DNA of 64,000 nt, from contig UQXA01000009.1 in the NCBI GenBank assembly GCA_900544865.1, forward strand, positions 1-64,000, written 5' to 3'. The stretch comes from an uncultured Collinsella sp. (GTDB taxonomy: Bacteria > Actinomycetota > Coriobacteriia > Coriobacteriales > Coriobacteriaceae). The translations under genes were made by a program, and so were the position numbers. Positions 34,955 through 43,703 of this stretch are shown one piece after another. Every line of letters begins with the position of its first letter. Position 1 is the stretch's first letter. The notes under the pieces were generated by a model. It made no database searches and was not told where the DNA came from. It saw only the letters and a list, made by a program, of their open reading frames with translations.

Positions 34955-35800
34955 ATGGCTGAAAAGAAGAGGCGCAAGCCTGTCGATAAGACAAAAATTG
35001 AATATGTCGAACCTAAGCCAAGCTGGATAAAGGCTGTTAAGGTTAATGACCATAACGATGTCATGGGTTCTATTATTCAGTTTTTTCTGGTTGAATCTCC
35101 TTGTAAAGGTGTGAGTAGCAGAGGGATATCGCTTCTCGATTATGGATGGGCCGATAGTGTTCCTCCTAAATCCGGGTACCTTCACCGAAGATTATTGGAA
35201 GTGGCCAATCTCTGCGATGGGTCGACGCTATTTACGGCCACACGAAAAGAAGAGATGAAAAATAGGTTTGTTGATGCTGATATGCCTGGCAATTTTGCTT
35301 CAACTTGTACCTCAAATCGCGTTGTGGCGCTCATCAACAGCAATTTTGTGCTTGATTTATTTCGGATTATTAGAAATTCGTTGGCACATTGTCGCTTTCA
35401 ATTGGTCGAAAAGAACGGTGTGGATTTCATTGCTTTTGAAAACGGTATGCCAGGAAAAGATCTCATTGGAGCGGATTCATTTGAGGTGAGTTCTCGTTTA
35501 TTTCTTAAATGCAGCACTCTCATTGATTGGATTGCTGTGGTTAAGTCCGAGGCTATATATGAGGCGGAAGAAATTGCCCGCAAGAAAGAGACCTCAGAAC
35601 GGGAGTGGGAAAACAAGCGTCAATTGGTTTTGTCTCGAATCTCGAGTGGGTCCTACTCAAATAAAGATGATCTCGGGAAGGACTGTGAGCTATCTAAGCG
35701 TAATTTAGATAAATTGCTTGGCGAGCTGAAGGCCCAAGGGCTTATTGCTTATTCACGTTCTAATCGAAAATGGGAACTTACTGGTGACGCAAATCCGTGA
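34955..35800 (+). CDS. HEPN-motif protein inserted within split pglX
   Basis: This 281-residue protein is not a known BREX component. The helix FVLDLFRIIRNSLAHCRFQL holds R140-N-S-L-A-H145, an Rx4H motif with Asn after the Arg, as in catalytic HEPN ribonucleases. A charged helix (about 195-215) leads to a likely winged helix at 215-278 (LSKRNLDKLLGELKAQGLIAY and a wing RSNRKWEL). The N-terminus is basic (AEKKRRK). GC content is far below its neighbours. ATG 34955 uses AGGTGAT, which overlaps the pglX stop, so translation is probably coupled. An RNA-cleaving effector or toxin role is inference; a non-catalytic HEPN adaptor is also possible. Confidence 0.65.
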   Translation: MAEKKRRKPVDKTKIEYVEPKPSWIKAVKVNDHNDVMGSIIQFFLVESPCKGVSSRGISLLDYGWADSVPPKSGYLHRRLLEVANLCDGSTLFTATRKEEMKNRFVDADMPGNFASTCTSNRVVALINSNFVLDLFRIIRNSLAHCRFQLVEKNGVDFIAFENGMPGKDLIGADSFEVSSRLFLKCSTLIDWIAVVKSEAIYEAEEIARKKETSEREWENKRQLVLSRISSGSYSNKDDLGKDCELSKRNLDKLLGELKAQGLIAYSRSNRKWELTGDANP

Positions 35801-35945
35801 GTAAGAGATGCTTCATCTTTGATTGCAAAGAACGGCGTGTCGAATGAGCTTCTAACGTTTTTTATTGCAAAGAGACTCGCTGTCTCTCGAAAGTGACCTT
35901 TTAAATGAAATTAGTCGGCGTTTTTAAATGAGAGGGCGGTCAAAT

Positions 35946-36914
35946 ATGGCCACTTTACTTCAAGAAAAATACGAGGCTCGCAAGGCCGAGGTCAACGCTC
36001 GCTTTGAGCAGCTTCGCGCCAACGAGGAGGAGCTCAACCGGATCTTTGCCAAGATCTACAACATGGAGGGCGAGGTGCCCATCGAGGTCGAGGACAAGTA
36101 CGTCTCGGTGGCGCGCATCTTCGATACGGCAGAAGAGATTCCGGAGAGCTACAAGGGCAACAAGTACGTGCGCACCAAGCGCGACGAGATTACCTCGCTC
36201 ATAAGCTATGCCGTGGGCTGCATGTTTGGCCGCTATTCGCTCGATGTCGATGGCCTGGTGCTGGCAGACCAAGGCGCCACTGTTACCGACTATCTGGCCA
36301 AGATGCCCGACCCCGCGCATGTGACCTTTATGCCCGATGCCGATAACGTGCTGCCCATCACCGACGACGAGTACTTTGACGACGACATCGTGCGCTACTT
36401 TATCGACTTTGTGCGCACGGTGTATGGCGAGGAGACCCTCGAGCAGAACCTCGCGTTTATTGCCGAGGCCCTTGGCGGCAGGGGAGCCTCGCGCGAGGTG
36501 ATTCGCGGCTACTTTTTGAAGGACTTCTTTAAGGACCACTGCCAGACGTATAAGAAGCGCCCCATCTACTGGCTGTTCGACAGCGGTAAGAAGAACGGTT
36601 TCAAGTGTCTTGTTTACATGCATCGCTACCAGCCTGACCTATTGGCTCGCATCCGCACCGACTATGTGCATGAGCAGCAGGAGCGCTACCGTGCCCAGAT
36701 CGGCTATGCCAACGATGCCCTTGCTGGTGCCGAGCGCGGCGAGCGCGTGCGCTTGGACAAGCGCGTCAAAAAGCTCAACGACCAGCTCAAAGAGACCATT
36801 GGCTACGAGGAGAAGCTGCACCACTTGGCAGACCAGATGATTAAGATCGACCTGGATGACGGCGTCAAGGTCAACTACGCCAAGTTTCAGGATGTGCTAG
36901 CAAAGATTAAGTAA
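35946..36914 (+). CDS. PglX C-terminal part as a separate gene
   Basis: These 322 residues continue exactly where the N-terminal PglX gene stops: RFEQLRANEEELNRIFAKIYNME, ISYAVGCMFGRYSLDVDGL, GYFLKDFFKDHCQTYKKRP and PIYWLFDSGKKNGFKCLVYM HRY blocks belong to the C-terminal region of type 1 PglX, with no methyltransferase motif. It has its own ATG at 35946 after GAGAGGGCGG, so it is built as an independent cistron rather than a frameshifted tail. It is high-GC, like pglZ, which starts 23 bases later. Whether the two parts assemble into an active enzyme is not known. Confidence 0.82.
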   Translation: MATLLQEKYEARKAEVNARFEQLRANEEELNRIFAKIYNMEGEVPIEVEDKYVSVARIFDTAEEIPESYKGNKYVRTKRDEITSLISYAVGCMFGRYSLDVDGLVLADQGATVTDYLAKMPDPAHVTFMPDADNVLPITDDEYFDDDIVRYFIDFVRTVYGEETLEQNLAFIAEALGGRGASREVIRGYFLKDFFKDHCQTYKKRPIYWLFDSGKKNGFKCLVYMHRYQPDLLARIRTDYVHEQQERYRAQIGYANDALAGAERGERVRLDKRVKKLNDQLKETIGYEEKLHHLADQMIKIDLDDGVKVNYAKFQDVLAKIK

Positions 36915-36937
36915 CTGCAGATACGGTAAGGATATTC

Positions 36938-39646
36938 ATGCCCAAGATCGATGTAGAAGAACAACTCAAGTTGCGGTTTTTGCAACCGTTGCTCGCATGC
37001 ATGCCCCGCCGTGTGGTGGTCTGGCACGATGCGGACGGCGAGTTTGCTCCTGAGTTTGAACGTTTGGCCGCCGAGGGCTTCGACGGTGCGGGGACTGATG
37101 ACAGCGTTATGCCCGCTCACGGTGACTTTGAGCGCCCAGTGCGGTTTGTTGAAGCCTGCGAGGGCCGCATGTTTGCCGTCAAGAAGCTCGTCAACCGCGA
37201 TGACCTTGTGAGCGATATCTTGCTGTATCGCCGTTGCCCGCGCGGCAGGCTTGAGGGTGATTGGCTTGCCGATGTTGAGCTGTATGCCGATCAGTTCCAG
37301 GCTGACTATCTTTCGCTTTTGGCCGATCAGCTAGGCATCGAGAATATCGACGCCGTGCGCGAGAGCCTGCGCGAGCACAAGACGTTCTTTGATGCCAAGA
37401 CCCGCTGCGCTAAGTTTGCCGCGTGTGTTCCGCATGCCTCGAGCGCATCCGATATCGAACTCGGCATCCTTACGGTGATTTTTGGCGGTAAAGAGCTTGG
37501 TGACGCGCGCCCCGCGTTTGTGCTGCGTGGCTGTATGACCATGCTGCTGCACGAGGGTCCCGAGGCGCTGGCCGAGTTGGTGGACAAGTACTGCGTGCAT
37601 GATGTACTCTCTGCCCTCATCGTGCGTTGCTATGGGTTTGATGGGCCGCTTTACGAGCGTGACTCATTGCTTATGCTTGCATCCCATGTGCTCCTTACGG
37701 CGGCATCCACCGCGCTTCCCGAGGGAGCGCTCAAGGGGCTTGAGAGCCATGTGGCTCCCGCCTACGGGCCCTATTGCCTTGAGGCGGTGCGTACGTGGGA
37801 CCAGACCGCCGATACCCAGGCATCGAGCGAGGACCTATTTGAGATTTGCCGTTTGGTTGAGGACGCCCGCGGACTCTTTGCACGGTTCGAGACCTTGCCG
37901 ATCGATGTGCTGACCTCGCTTGATGTGTTTCCGTGCGTCAATGAGGCTGTGCTCTCGCAGCTGTTCTGCTCGTTTGCGCAAGGTGCAGACCGTGTTGAGG
38001 ATGCGCGTGCCTTTGTGGCGCGTCGCTGCGACCTAAGCTGGTACCGTCGTGTCGAGAGCTACTTTGACCTGCTTGTCGCTGTGGCCGATATGTGCGCGTT
38101 TAGGCAGACGCACGCGGGCGGGTTCCATCTGGCGCAGTCCCAGCAGGTGTGGGATGCCTATTCGTCCGATTGGTATGCCATGGACGCTGCCTATCGCCAT
38201 ATGTGCACCGCGTATCTGCGGGCACGCTCCGTCGAGTGCGATGCGCTCGAGGAACCTGCCCGCGCCGTGGCGGACTGGGCGGAGAATCTCTACAGCAACT
38301 GGTTCTTGGCGGATGCCAATGCCTGCTGGGCGGCTGCTGCGCAAGGGGAGTGGGCCGATTGCGGCTACATCGATGGTCCCGCACGGCAGGATGAGTTTTA
38401 CTGGCATGTGCTGCCCGCCTTTGTGGGTTCTGCCAAAACAACGGTCGTTATCGTGAGCGATGCGCTGCGCTATGAGGTTGCCCGCGACGTTGCGGCGCTG
38501 CTCGAGCGCGAACGCGGCGGCAACGTCAAGGTTTCTAGCATGCAGGCGGTCTTTCCCTCCATTACCGAGGTGGGCATGCCTGCGCTGCTGCCGCACCAGG
38601 TGCTTGAGCTTGCAGAGGATGGCGCGTTTGTGTTGGCTGACGGCATGCCCACTGCGACGACTCCGCAGCGCGAGGCCGTACTTACCCACGTTGAGCCCAC
38701 GGCCCGCGCTTTGCGCTCGAGCGCATACCTCAACATGGCGGGAACCGAGCGCAAGGCGCTGCTCAAAGACTCCAGGCTCGTTTATCTCTACCACAACAAG
38801 ATCGACGCCACGGGCGAGAAGGCAGCTACGCAGGATGACGTTTTCGATGCCTGCGCGGACACCGTGGAGGAACTTGCCGCGTTGGCGCGCCGCGTGTGCA
38901 CCGACGCCCCGGGCGCGCGTGTTGTTATAACGGCGGATCACGGCTTCATCTACACGCGTCGTGAGCTCAATGAGTGCCAGATGCTCGGCAAGCCAGACCT
39001 ACCCTTCCTTGACGCTCCTGTCATGCACGGCAAGCGTCATCTGGTGGTGCCCAACGAGGCCGTGGCCAAGCTTTCGGAAGAGGCATGCGAGGTGTTTGTT
39101 AATGTTGGCATGGGACGTTTAGGTGCCGGTTTTGAGGGATTTGCCCCGCGCGAGAACGTGCACTTCAAGCGTCCCGGCGGCACTAACAACTACGTCCACG
39201 GCGGCATGAGCCTGCAGGAGCTTTGCGTGCCCGTTATCGGATTTTGGCGTGCGCGCTCGGGTTCCAAGGACTTTGTCGATACGCGCGTGGCGACGCTGCG
39301 CGTGCTAAGCGAGGGACGCCGAGTGACCAACTCGCTCTTCTCGGTCAACTTGATCCAGGAAGAACCCGCCCAAGGCAAGGTCTTGCCGTGCGAGTATGAG
39401 CTGGTGTTTACCGACGCAAGCGGCAACGAGGTGAGCGATACGGTCAAGGCGCATGCCAACAAGACTTCCGTTAATTCGCAAGAGCGCGTAGTGCATGCCA
39501 AGTTTGCGCTGCGTGCGGCGGATGGATTCTCGGCAAAGGGTCCGTACTATCTGGTCTGCCGCGAGCGCGAGACGGGCAAGATCGTTTGGCGCGAGACGTA
39601 CACCATCGCTGTTTCGTTTGCCCCTGTTGCTGACTTTGGTTTTTAG
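36938..39646 (+). CDS. pglZ: BREX alkaline-phosphatase-fold protein PglZ
   Basis: This 902-residue protein has the PglZ core in its second half: TVVIVSDALRYEVARDVAALL (metal Asp near 508), MPALLPH and VVITADHGFIYTRREL (metal DHG near 667). FKRPGGTNNYVHGGMSLQELCVPVI, with a histidine near 755, closes the site. The fold is alkaline-phosphatase-like and PglZ is a core BREX protein found in all BREX types. Length fits type 1 (800-900). The ATG follows GGTAAGGAT; brxL begins 11 bases after the stop. Confidence 0.93.
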   Translation: MPKIDVEEQLKLRFLQPLLACMPRRVVVWHDADGEFAPEFERLAAEGFDGAGTDDSVMPAHGDFERPVRFVEACEGRMFAVKKLVNRDDLVSDILLYRRCPRGRLEGDWLADVELYADQFQADYLSLLADQLGIENIDAVRESLREHKTFFDAKTRCAKFAACVPHASSASDIELGILTVIFGGKELGDARPAFVLRGCMTMLLHEGPEALAELVDKYCVHDVLSALIVRCYGFDGPLYERDSLLMLASHVLLTAASTALPEGALKGLESHVAPAYGPYCLEAVRTWDQTADTQASSEDLFEICRLVEDARGLFARFETLPIDVLTSLDVFPCVNEAVLSQLFCSFAQGADRVEDARAFVARRCDLSWYRRVESYFDLLVAVADMCAFRQTHAGGFHLAQSQQVWDAYSSDWYAMDAAYRHMCTAYLRARSVECDALEEPARAVADWAENLYSNWFLADANACWAAAAQGEWADCGYIDGPARQDEFYWHVLPAFVGSAKTTVVIVSDALRYEVARDVAALLERERGGNVKVSSMQAVFPSITEVGMPALLPHQVLELAEDGAFVLADGMPTATTPQREAVLTHVEPTARALRSSAYLNMAGTERKALLKDSRLVYLYHNKIDATGEKAATQDDVFDACADTVEELAALARRVCTDAPGARVVITADHGFIYTRRELNECQMLGKPDLPFLDAPVMHGKRHLVVPNEAVAKLSEEACEVFVNVGMGRLGAGFEGFAPRENVHFKRPGGTNNYVHGGMSLQELCVPVIGFWRARSGSKDFVDTRVATLRVLSEGRRVTNSLFSVNLIQEEPAQGKVLPCEYELVFTDASGNEVSDTVKAHANKTSVNSQERVVHAKFALRAADGFSAKGPYYLVCRERETGKIVWRETYTIAVSFAPVADFGF

Positions 39647-39657
39647 GAGTGTGCCCC

Positions 39658-42024
39658 ATGTTTGATAACCATGACGACGATCTGTGGGAAGTTCCCTCGA
39701 TTGATGTGGATGTGCCGGTGGAGGGTGTGGTGCCTGCGGAGGCCGCGCCTGCTGCGGAGGCCCCGGCGACTGAGGCTGTTGCGCCTGCCCCGGAGCCGGT
39801 TGCTGCCGCGCCCGTTGAGGCTGCGGTGAACGCCGAGGACGAATTCTCGACCGACGGTTATGATCAGGCTGTGGCCGAGGCTCCTGAGGACGACGGCTAC
39901 GACATGGATGGGTTGGACGGCAAGCTGCTTGAGCACTTTGCTGGCAAGATCGTGCGCAAGGACCTGACGGCCCTTATGAAGCGCGGCGCCAACGTGCCCA
40001 CCTTTGTGCTGGAGTACCTGCTGGGTATGTACTGCTCAACCGACGACGAGGAAGCCGTGGCAGAGGGCCTGGATCGCATTCGCAGGATCCTCACCGATAA
40101 CTACGTGCGTCCCGACGAGTCCGAGCGCATTAAGTCCAAAATCCGTGAGCTGGGCCGCTTTACCATCATCGACAAGGTGACGGCAAAACTCGACGAGTAC
40201 AAAGACATCTACGTGGCATCGTTTGCCAACCTGACCATCGAGCCGTTTGTGATGCCGGCCGAGTACGTGCGCGACTATTCCAAGATTCTGCAGGGTGGCA
40301 TTTGGTGCATTATGAGCATCGAGTATCGCCATCCCGTGGATGAGGAAGACGAGTTTGGCATGGAGGTCTTTGGCGACGATGCGCCGCGCCGCTCCAAGGC
40401 CAAGCGCAAAAAGCGCGGACCCGAGGACTCTCCGTTTAGCGTGGCGTCGCTCACGCCCATCCAGATGCCCAATCTGGACCTGGATGCCATGGTCGACGAG
40501 CGCCAGTACTTTACGCGCGACGAGTGGCTCAACATGCTGCTGCGCTCGGCTGGCTATGAACCCAGCGAGCTTTCCGAGAAAGAGCGCCTACACTTTATCG
40601 AGCGTATGGTGCCGCTCATCGAGCGCAACTACAACCTGTGCGAGCTGGGTCCCCGCGGCACCGGTAAGAGCCATATCTACAAAGAGGTCTCGCCCTACGC
40701 CATTTTGCTTTCGGGCGGCCAGACCACCACGGCCAACTTGTTCGGCCGCATGAACTCCATGCGCGCCGACCGCGTGGGTCTGGTGGGCCACTGGGACTGC
40801 GTGACGTTTGACGAGATCGCCGGCATGCGCTTTAAGGACACCAATGCCGTGCAGATCATGAAGGACTACATGGCGAGCGGCAGCTACGCGCGCGGCCGCG
40901 ACCAGATTAACGCCGACGCCTCCATGGTCTTTGAGGGCAATATCAACGACACCGTGCAAAACGTCCTTAAGACCACGCACCTGTTTGATCCGTTCCCGCC
41001 GGAGTTTAACAACGATTCGGCCTTCTTCGACCGTATCCACTATTACCTGCCGGGCTGGGAGATTCCCAAGATGCGCTCGAGCCTGCTGACCGGGCATTAC
41101 GGTCTGATTACCGACTGCCTGTCGGAGTTTTGCAAGGAGATGCGCCGCAAGGACTTTACGCACCATATCGACCGGTATTTCCGCTTTAACAGCGACTTTA
41201 ACAAGCGCGACGAGATCGCCGTGCGAAAGACCTTTAGCGGCCTTGCAAAGCTGCTGTTCCCCGACGAGGCCATGGACAAGGACGATGTGCGCTGGCTGCT
41301 GGACTACGCCATCGAGGGCCGTCGCCGCGTAAAGGAGCAGCTCAAGATTATGGCGGGCGTTGAGTTTATCGATGTCAACCTAGGATATATGGATGCCGAT
41401 AACCCGCAGGACGTGCACGTGGTGCGCGTGCCCGAGCAGAGCGAGGACACGCTGATTCCCGACGGGCCGCTGCTGTCCGGCCACGTGTTTGGCGTGGGCA
41501 GGTCGCAGGGCGGCGAGGTTGCCGTGTACAAGCTGGAGAACAAGGCCGTTGCCGGCGAGTGCAAGTTTAAGCACGAGGGCGTGGCCTTTAACAAGCCGGT
41601 GCGCGATACGCTGGAGGCCGCGTTCGACAACTTTGTGAACCTGGCGAACCGCGTGGCGCCGGGCATGCACATTGGCTCCAAGGATTACCTGCTGTTCTAC
41701 AACGACCTGCAGAGCAAGGGTCTGTCCGAGGAAGTCTCGCTCGCCGAGTTTGTGGGACTTTGCTCCGCGGCGTGCAACCGCCCGGTGATGCCCGCACTGG
41801 CGATTCCGGGAATCTTGCGCATGTCGGGCTCTATGGACGAGATCCGTGGGCTTGAGGACATTATGCGCGTGGCCAAAAACGCCGGTGCCAAGCGCGTGAT
41901 TTTGCCGCTGAGTGCCATCGCGGGCTTGCAGAGCGTGTCGTCCGAGATTATTTCGGGGTTGAGCCCGGTGTTCTACATGGATGGCGACCCGGTTGATGCC
42001 GCGAAGAAGGCACTGGATCTGTAG
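39658..42024 (+). CDS. brxL: BREX Lon-like AAA+ protein BrxL
   Basis: This 788-residue ATPase has Walker A GPRGTGKSHI at 331-340, preceded by NYNLCELG. CVTFDEIAGMRF (Walker B) follows, and a C-terminal Lon-protease-like domain ends with AKRVILPLSAIAGLQ. BrxL is the type 1 BREX hexameric DNA-binding AAA+ protein. The first 70 residues are rich in Pro, Ala, Glu and Val (AEAAPAAEAPATEA) and look disordered; most BrxL proteins lack this and have about 680 residues. The ATG at 39658 has AGGAG at a better spacing than the GTG at 39649. Confidence 0.93.
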   Translation: MFDNHDDDLWEVPSIDVDVPVEGVVPAEAAPAAEAPATEAVAPAPEPVAAAPVEAAVNAEDEFSTDGYDQAVAEAPEDDGYDMDGLDGKLLEHFAGKIVRKDLTALMKRGANVPTFVLEYLLGMYCSTDDEEAVAEGLDRIRRILTDNYVRPDESERIKSKIRELGRFTIIDKVTAKLDEYKDIYVASFANLTIEPFVMPAEYVRDYSKILQGGIWCIMSIEYRHPVDEEDEFGMEVFGDDAPRRSKAKRKKRGPEDSPFSVASLTPIQMPNLDLDAMVDERQYFTRDEWLNMLLRSAGYEPSELSEKERLHFIERMVPLIERNYNLCELGPRGTGKSHIYKEVSPYAILLSGGQTTTANLFGRMNSMRADRVGLVGHWDCVTFDEIAGMRFKDTNAVQIMKDYMASGSYARGRDQINADASMVFEGNINDTVQNVLKTTHLFDPFPPEFNNDSAFFDRIHYYLPGWEIPKMRSSLLTGHYGLITDCLSEFCKEMRRKDFTHHIDRYFRFNSDFNKRDEIAVRKTFSGLAKLLFPDEAMDKDDVRWLLDYAIEGRRRVKEQLKIMAGVEFIDVNLGYMDADNPQDVHVVRVPEQSEDTLIPDGPLLSGHVFGVGRSQGGEVAVYKLENKAVAGECKFKHEGVAFNKPVRDTLEAAFDNFVNLANRVAPGMHIGSKDYLLFYNDLQSKGLSEEVSLAEFVGLCSAACNRPVMPALAIPGILRMSGSMDEIRGLEDIMRVAKNAGAKRVILPLSAIAGLQSVSSEIISGLSPVFYMDGDPVDAAKKALDL

Positions 42025-42102
42025 GAGTGCGGGCGTGCGGGGCGTCCGGTGTTCGGGTGCCCCGCGTACATGTTGGTGCGTAGTGCGTGAGGAGGCCTTG
42101 CC

Positions 42103-43455
42103 GTGGCGGGCGAGCGTTCTGTTGGCGAGCTGCTCGACGAGCTGTTTGGCTTTGAGTCGGTAGCCAAGCGTCAGACGGCGCTTGAGCAGTACGATCGTGG
42201 GGAGCTGGTGCGCAAGGCGCGCTCCCGCGAGCTGTTGGGCGTGCTTAGGGGCGTCGAGGCTGCCGAGCACACTGCGCGCGAGTCTGCCGTGCGGGCTGTT
42301 GACGGGTATGTTCGCCGCGTTGAGGGCGCTGCGCCTGCATGCGCTCGCAAGCAGGCGGGCATTGTTGGCCCGCTGCGGATGGAGCGTCGCTATGCTGCCT
42401 TTTTGCGCATGGAGGACAAGGCCGAGCTGCTGGCCCGTTTGGAACAGACACTTGCGTTTATCGAGGTAAAGTTACGTGCGAATACGGCGGCCAGGGTCCG
42501 TACGGCGTATGATGCCGCGGGGGCTATGGTGCTGCAGGACGTGGCACGCCTGCGTGACGTGCGCGTCGTGGATGCCGTGCCCCTGGATGCCGACCTGCTG
42601 TGCACGCAGCTGGAGCAACTTCGTTGTGCCGCCGACGCAACGGACCTTGCGGGCATGATCACAGCGACGTTTGAGTCCGAGCTGAGTGCGACGGGGTTGC
42701 AGGGCGCCGCCGGGTCTGCGGGCGATGTTGCTGGTGATGTGGCGTTGGAGCGTGAACTTACCAACGTGCGCGGCGCTGCGCAGCGAGCGCGCTTGGCGGC
42801 GCAGGCGTACCGGGCCGAGCGTGCCGCCCGCGTTGCGGGGAGCACGGTTGAGCCGGTATCGTTGCCCGAGCTTGCGTGCGTTGCGATCGAGACTGCGTGC
42901 GATGCCAGGGAGCTTTCCGAGTTGCTCGCTCAGGTTAAGAAGTCGTTTGATACCTACCGTCGCGTTGTTGCCGACGGTGGGTTGTTCTGTGCGTTTGGCT
43001 CTGGCTCACCGCATGGGATTTGCCGGGGCTCGAGCTATTTAGACTACGATTCACGGCTTGACGAAGACGTGCTGGTGGGCGAGTACGACGGCGCTACCAG
43101 GCATGATGTTCGGCGCGAGGCTGCGATTCCCGAGCTTGTGGATGAGGCTTCGACTGAGGGCGGCGATTCGCTCAAGGTTGCCGTGGCACGCATGCAGGAG
43201 TTTAACGGACGGCGTTACGATGGCGTGCTGGATGAGGACCCTGCGCGCCATGTGAATGCGTTTTGGTATGGACTCAAAAAGCTCAGTCAGTATTGCGAGG
43301 CCGCCGTGCGTGTGGACGAGCGTGCTTGGGATTGCTTTATCGATAAGGTGCAGTTCGCCTACGATGAGCCCGTGGGGCGTTTGGCTGCACAGATGGACGA
43401 CAAGCAGGTTGCGGCTTTTGTTGCTGCTGTGGATGAGCTTGGCGCTGCTGAGTAG
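42103..43455 (+). CDS. Uncharacterised coiled-coil protein downstream of brxL
   Basis: I do not recognise this 450-residue protein. It starts at a GTG after GGAGG, 79 bases past brxL. Helical, Ala/Arg/Glu-rich segments dominate residues 1-290 (for example RELTNVRGAAQRARLAAQAYRA). The C-terminal part has more mixed composition (FCAFGSGSPHGICRGSSYLDYD; FNGRRYDGVLDEDPARHVNAFW). No membrane segment or nucleotide-binding motif is seen. Same strand, matching GC and short spacing suggest it is cotranscribed with BREX, possibly a clade-specific accessory. Confidence 0.6.
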   Translation: MAGERSVGELLDELFGFESVAKRQTALEQYDRGELVRKARSRELLGVLRGVEAAEHTARESAVRAVDGYVRRVEGAAPACARKQAGIVGPLRMERRYAAFLRMEDKAELLARLEQTLAFIEVKLRANTAARVRTAYDAAGAMVLQDVARLRDVRVVDAVPLDADLLCTQLEQLRCAADATDLAGMITATFESELSATGLQGAAGSAGDVAGDVALERELTNVRGAAQRARLAAQAYRAERAARVAGSTVEPVSLPELACVAIETACDARELSELLAQVKKSFDTYRRVVADGGLFCAFGSGSPHGICRGSSYLDYDSRLDEDVLVGEYDGATRHDVRREAAIPELVDEASTEGGDSLKVAVARMQEFNGRRYDGVLDEDPARHVNAFWYGLKKLSQYCEAAVRVDERAWDCFIDKVQFAYDEPVGRLAAQMDDKQVAAFVAAVDELGAAE

Positions 43456-43483
43456 GGGTCCTGGCCTGGTAGGAGGTTTCACC

Positions 43484-43696
43484 ATGAAGATCGAAGTTGA
43501 TGTAGACCAGCTACGCGAGAACCTGCTCGATCGCGCTGGGAGCGCGGCGGGCGTGGGCTTTCCCGCTGCCATGCTCGACGTAGTGGATATCGAGGACGAG
43601 TCGCCCCAAGAGCTCCTGGCCCGAGCCGAGCGCGAAGGCCTCGACCTCCGCGACTTTGCCGTCGATGACGACTGCGGAGCGTCTGACGACTGGTGA
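43484..43696 (+). CDS. Small acidic protein at end of BREX operon
   Basis: A 70-residue acidic protein starts at ATG 43484 after AGGAGG. It has KIEVDVDQLRENLLDRAG, a hydrophobic GFPAAMLDVVDI and an acidic tail (FAVDDDCGASDDW). I do not recognise a family. It lies 28 bases after the coiled-coil gene and is convergent with the DUF3800 gene 7 bases further on. Confidence 0.55.
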   Translation: MKIEVDVDQLRENLLDRAGSAAGVGFPAAMLDVVDIEDESPQELLARAEREGLDLRDFAVDDDCGASDDW

Positions 43697-43703
43697 CCCC
43701 GGG

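Noticed and set aside
35801..35945. Short direct repeats (ATTGCAAAGA) and a GAGAC/GTCTC hairpin between the HEPN gene and the PglX C-terminal gene, considered as recombination sites
   Set aside because: The repeats are short and imperfect, and no matching sequence was seen at the other end near 34930, so I could not support an attachment site.
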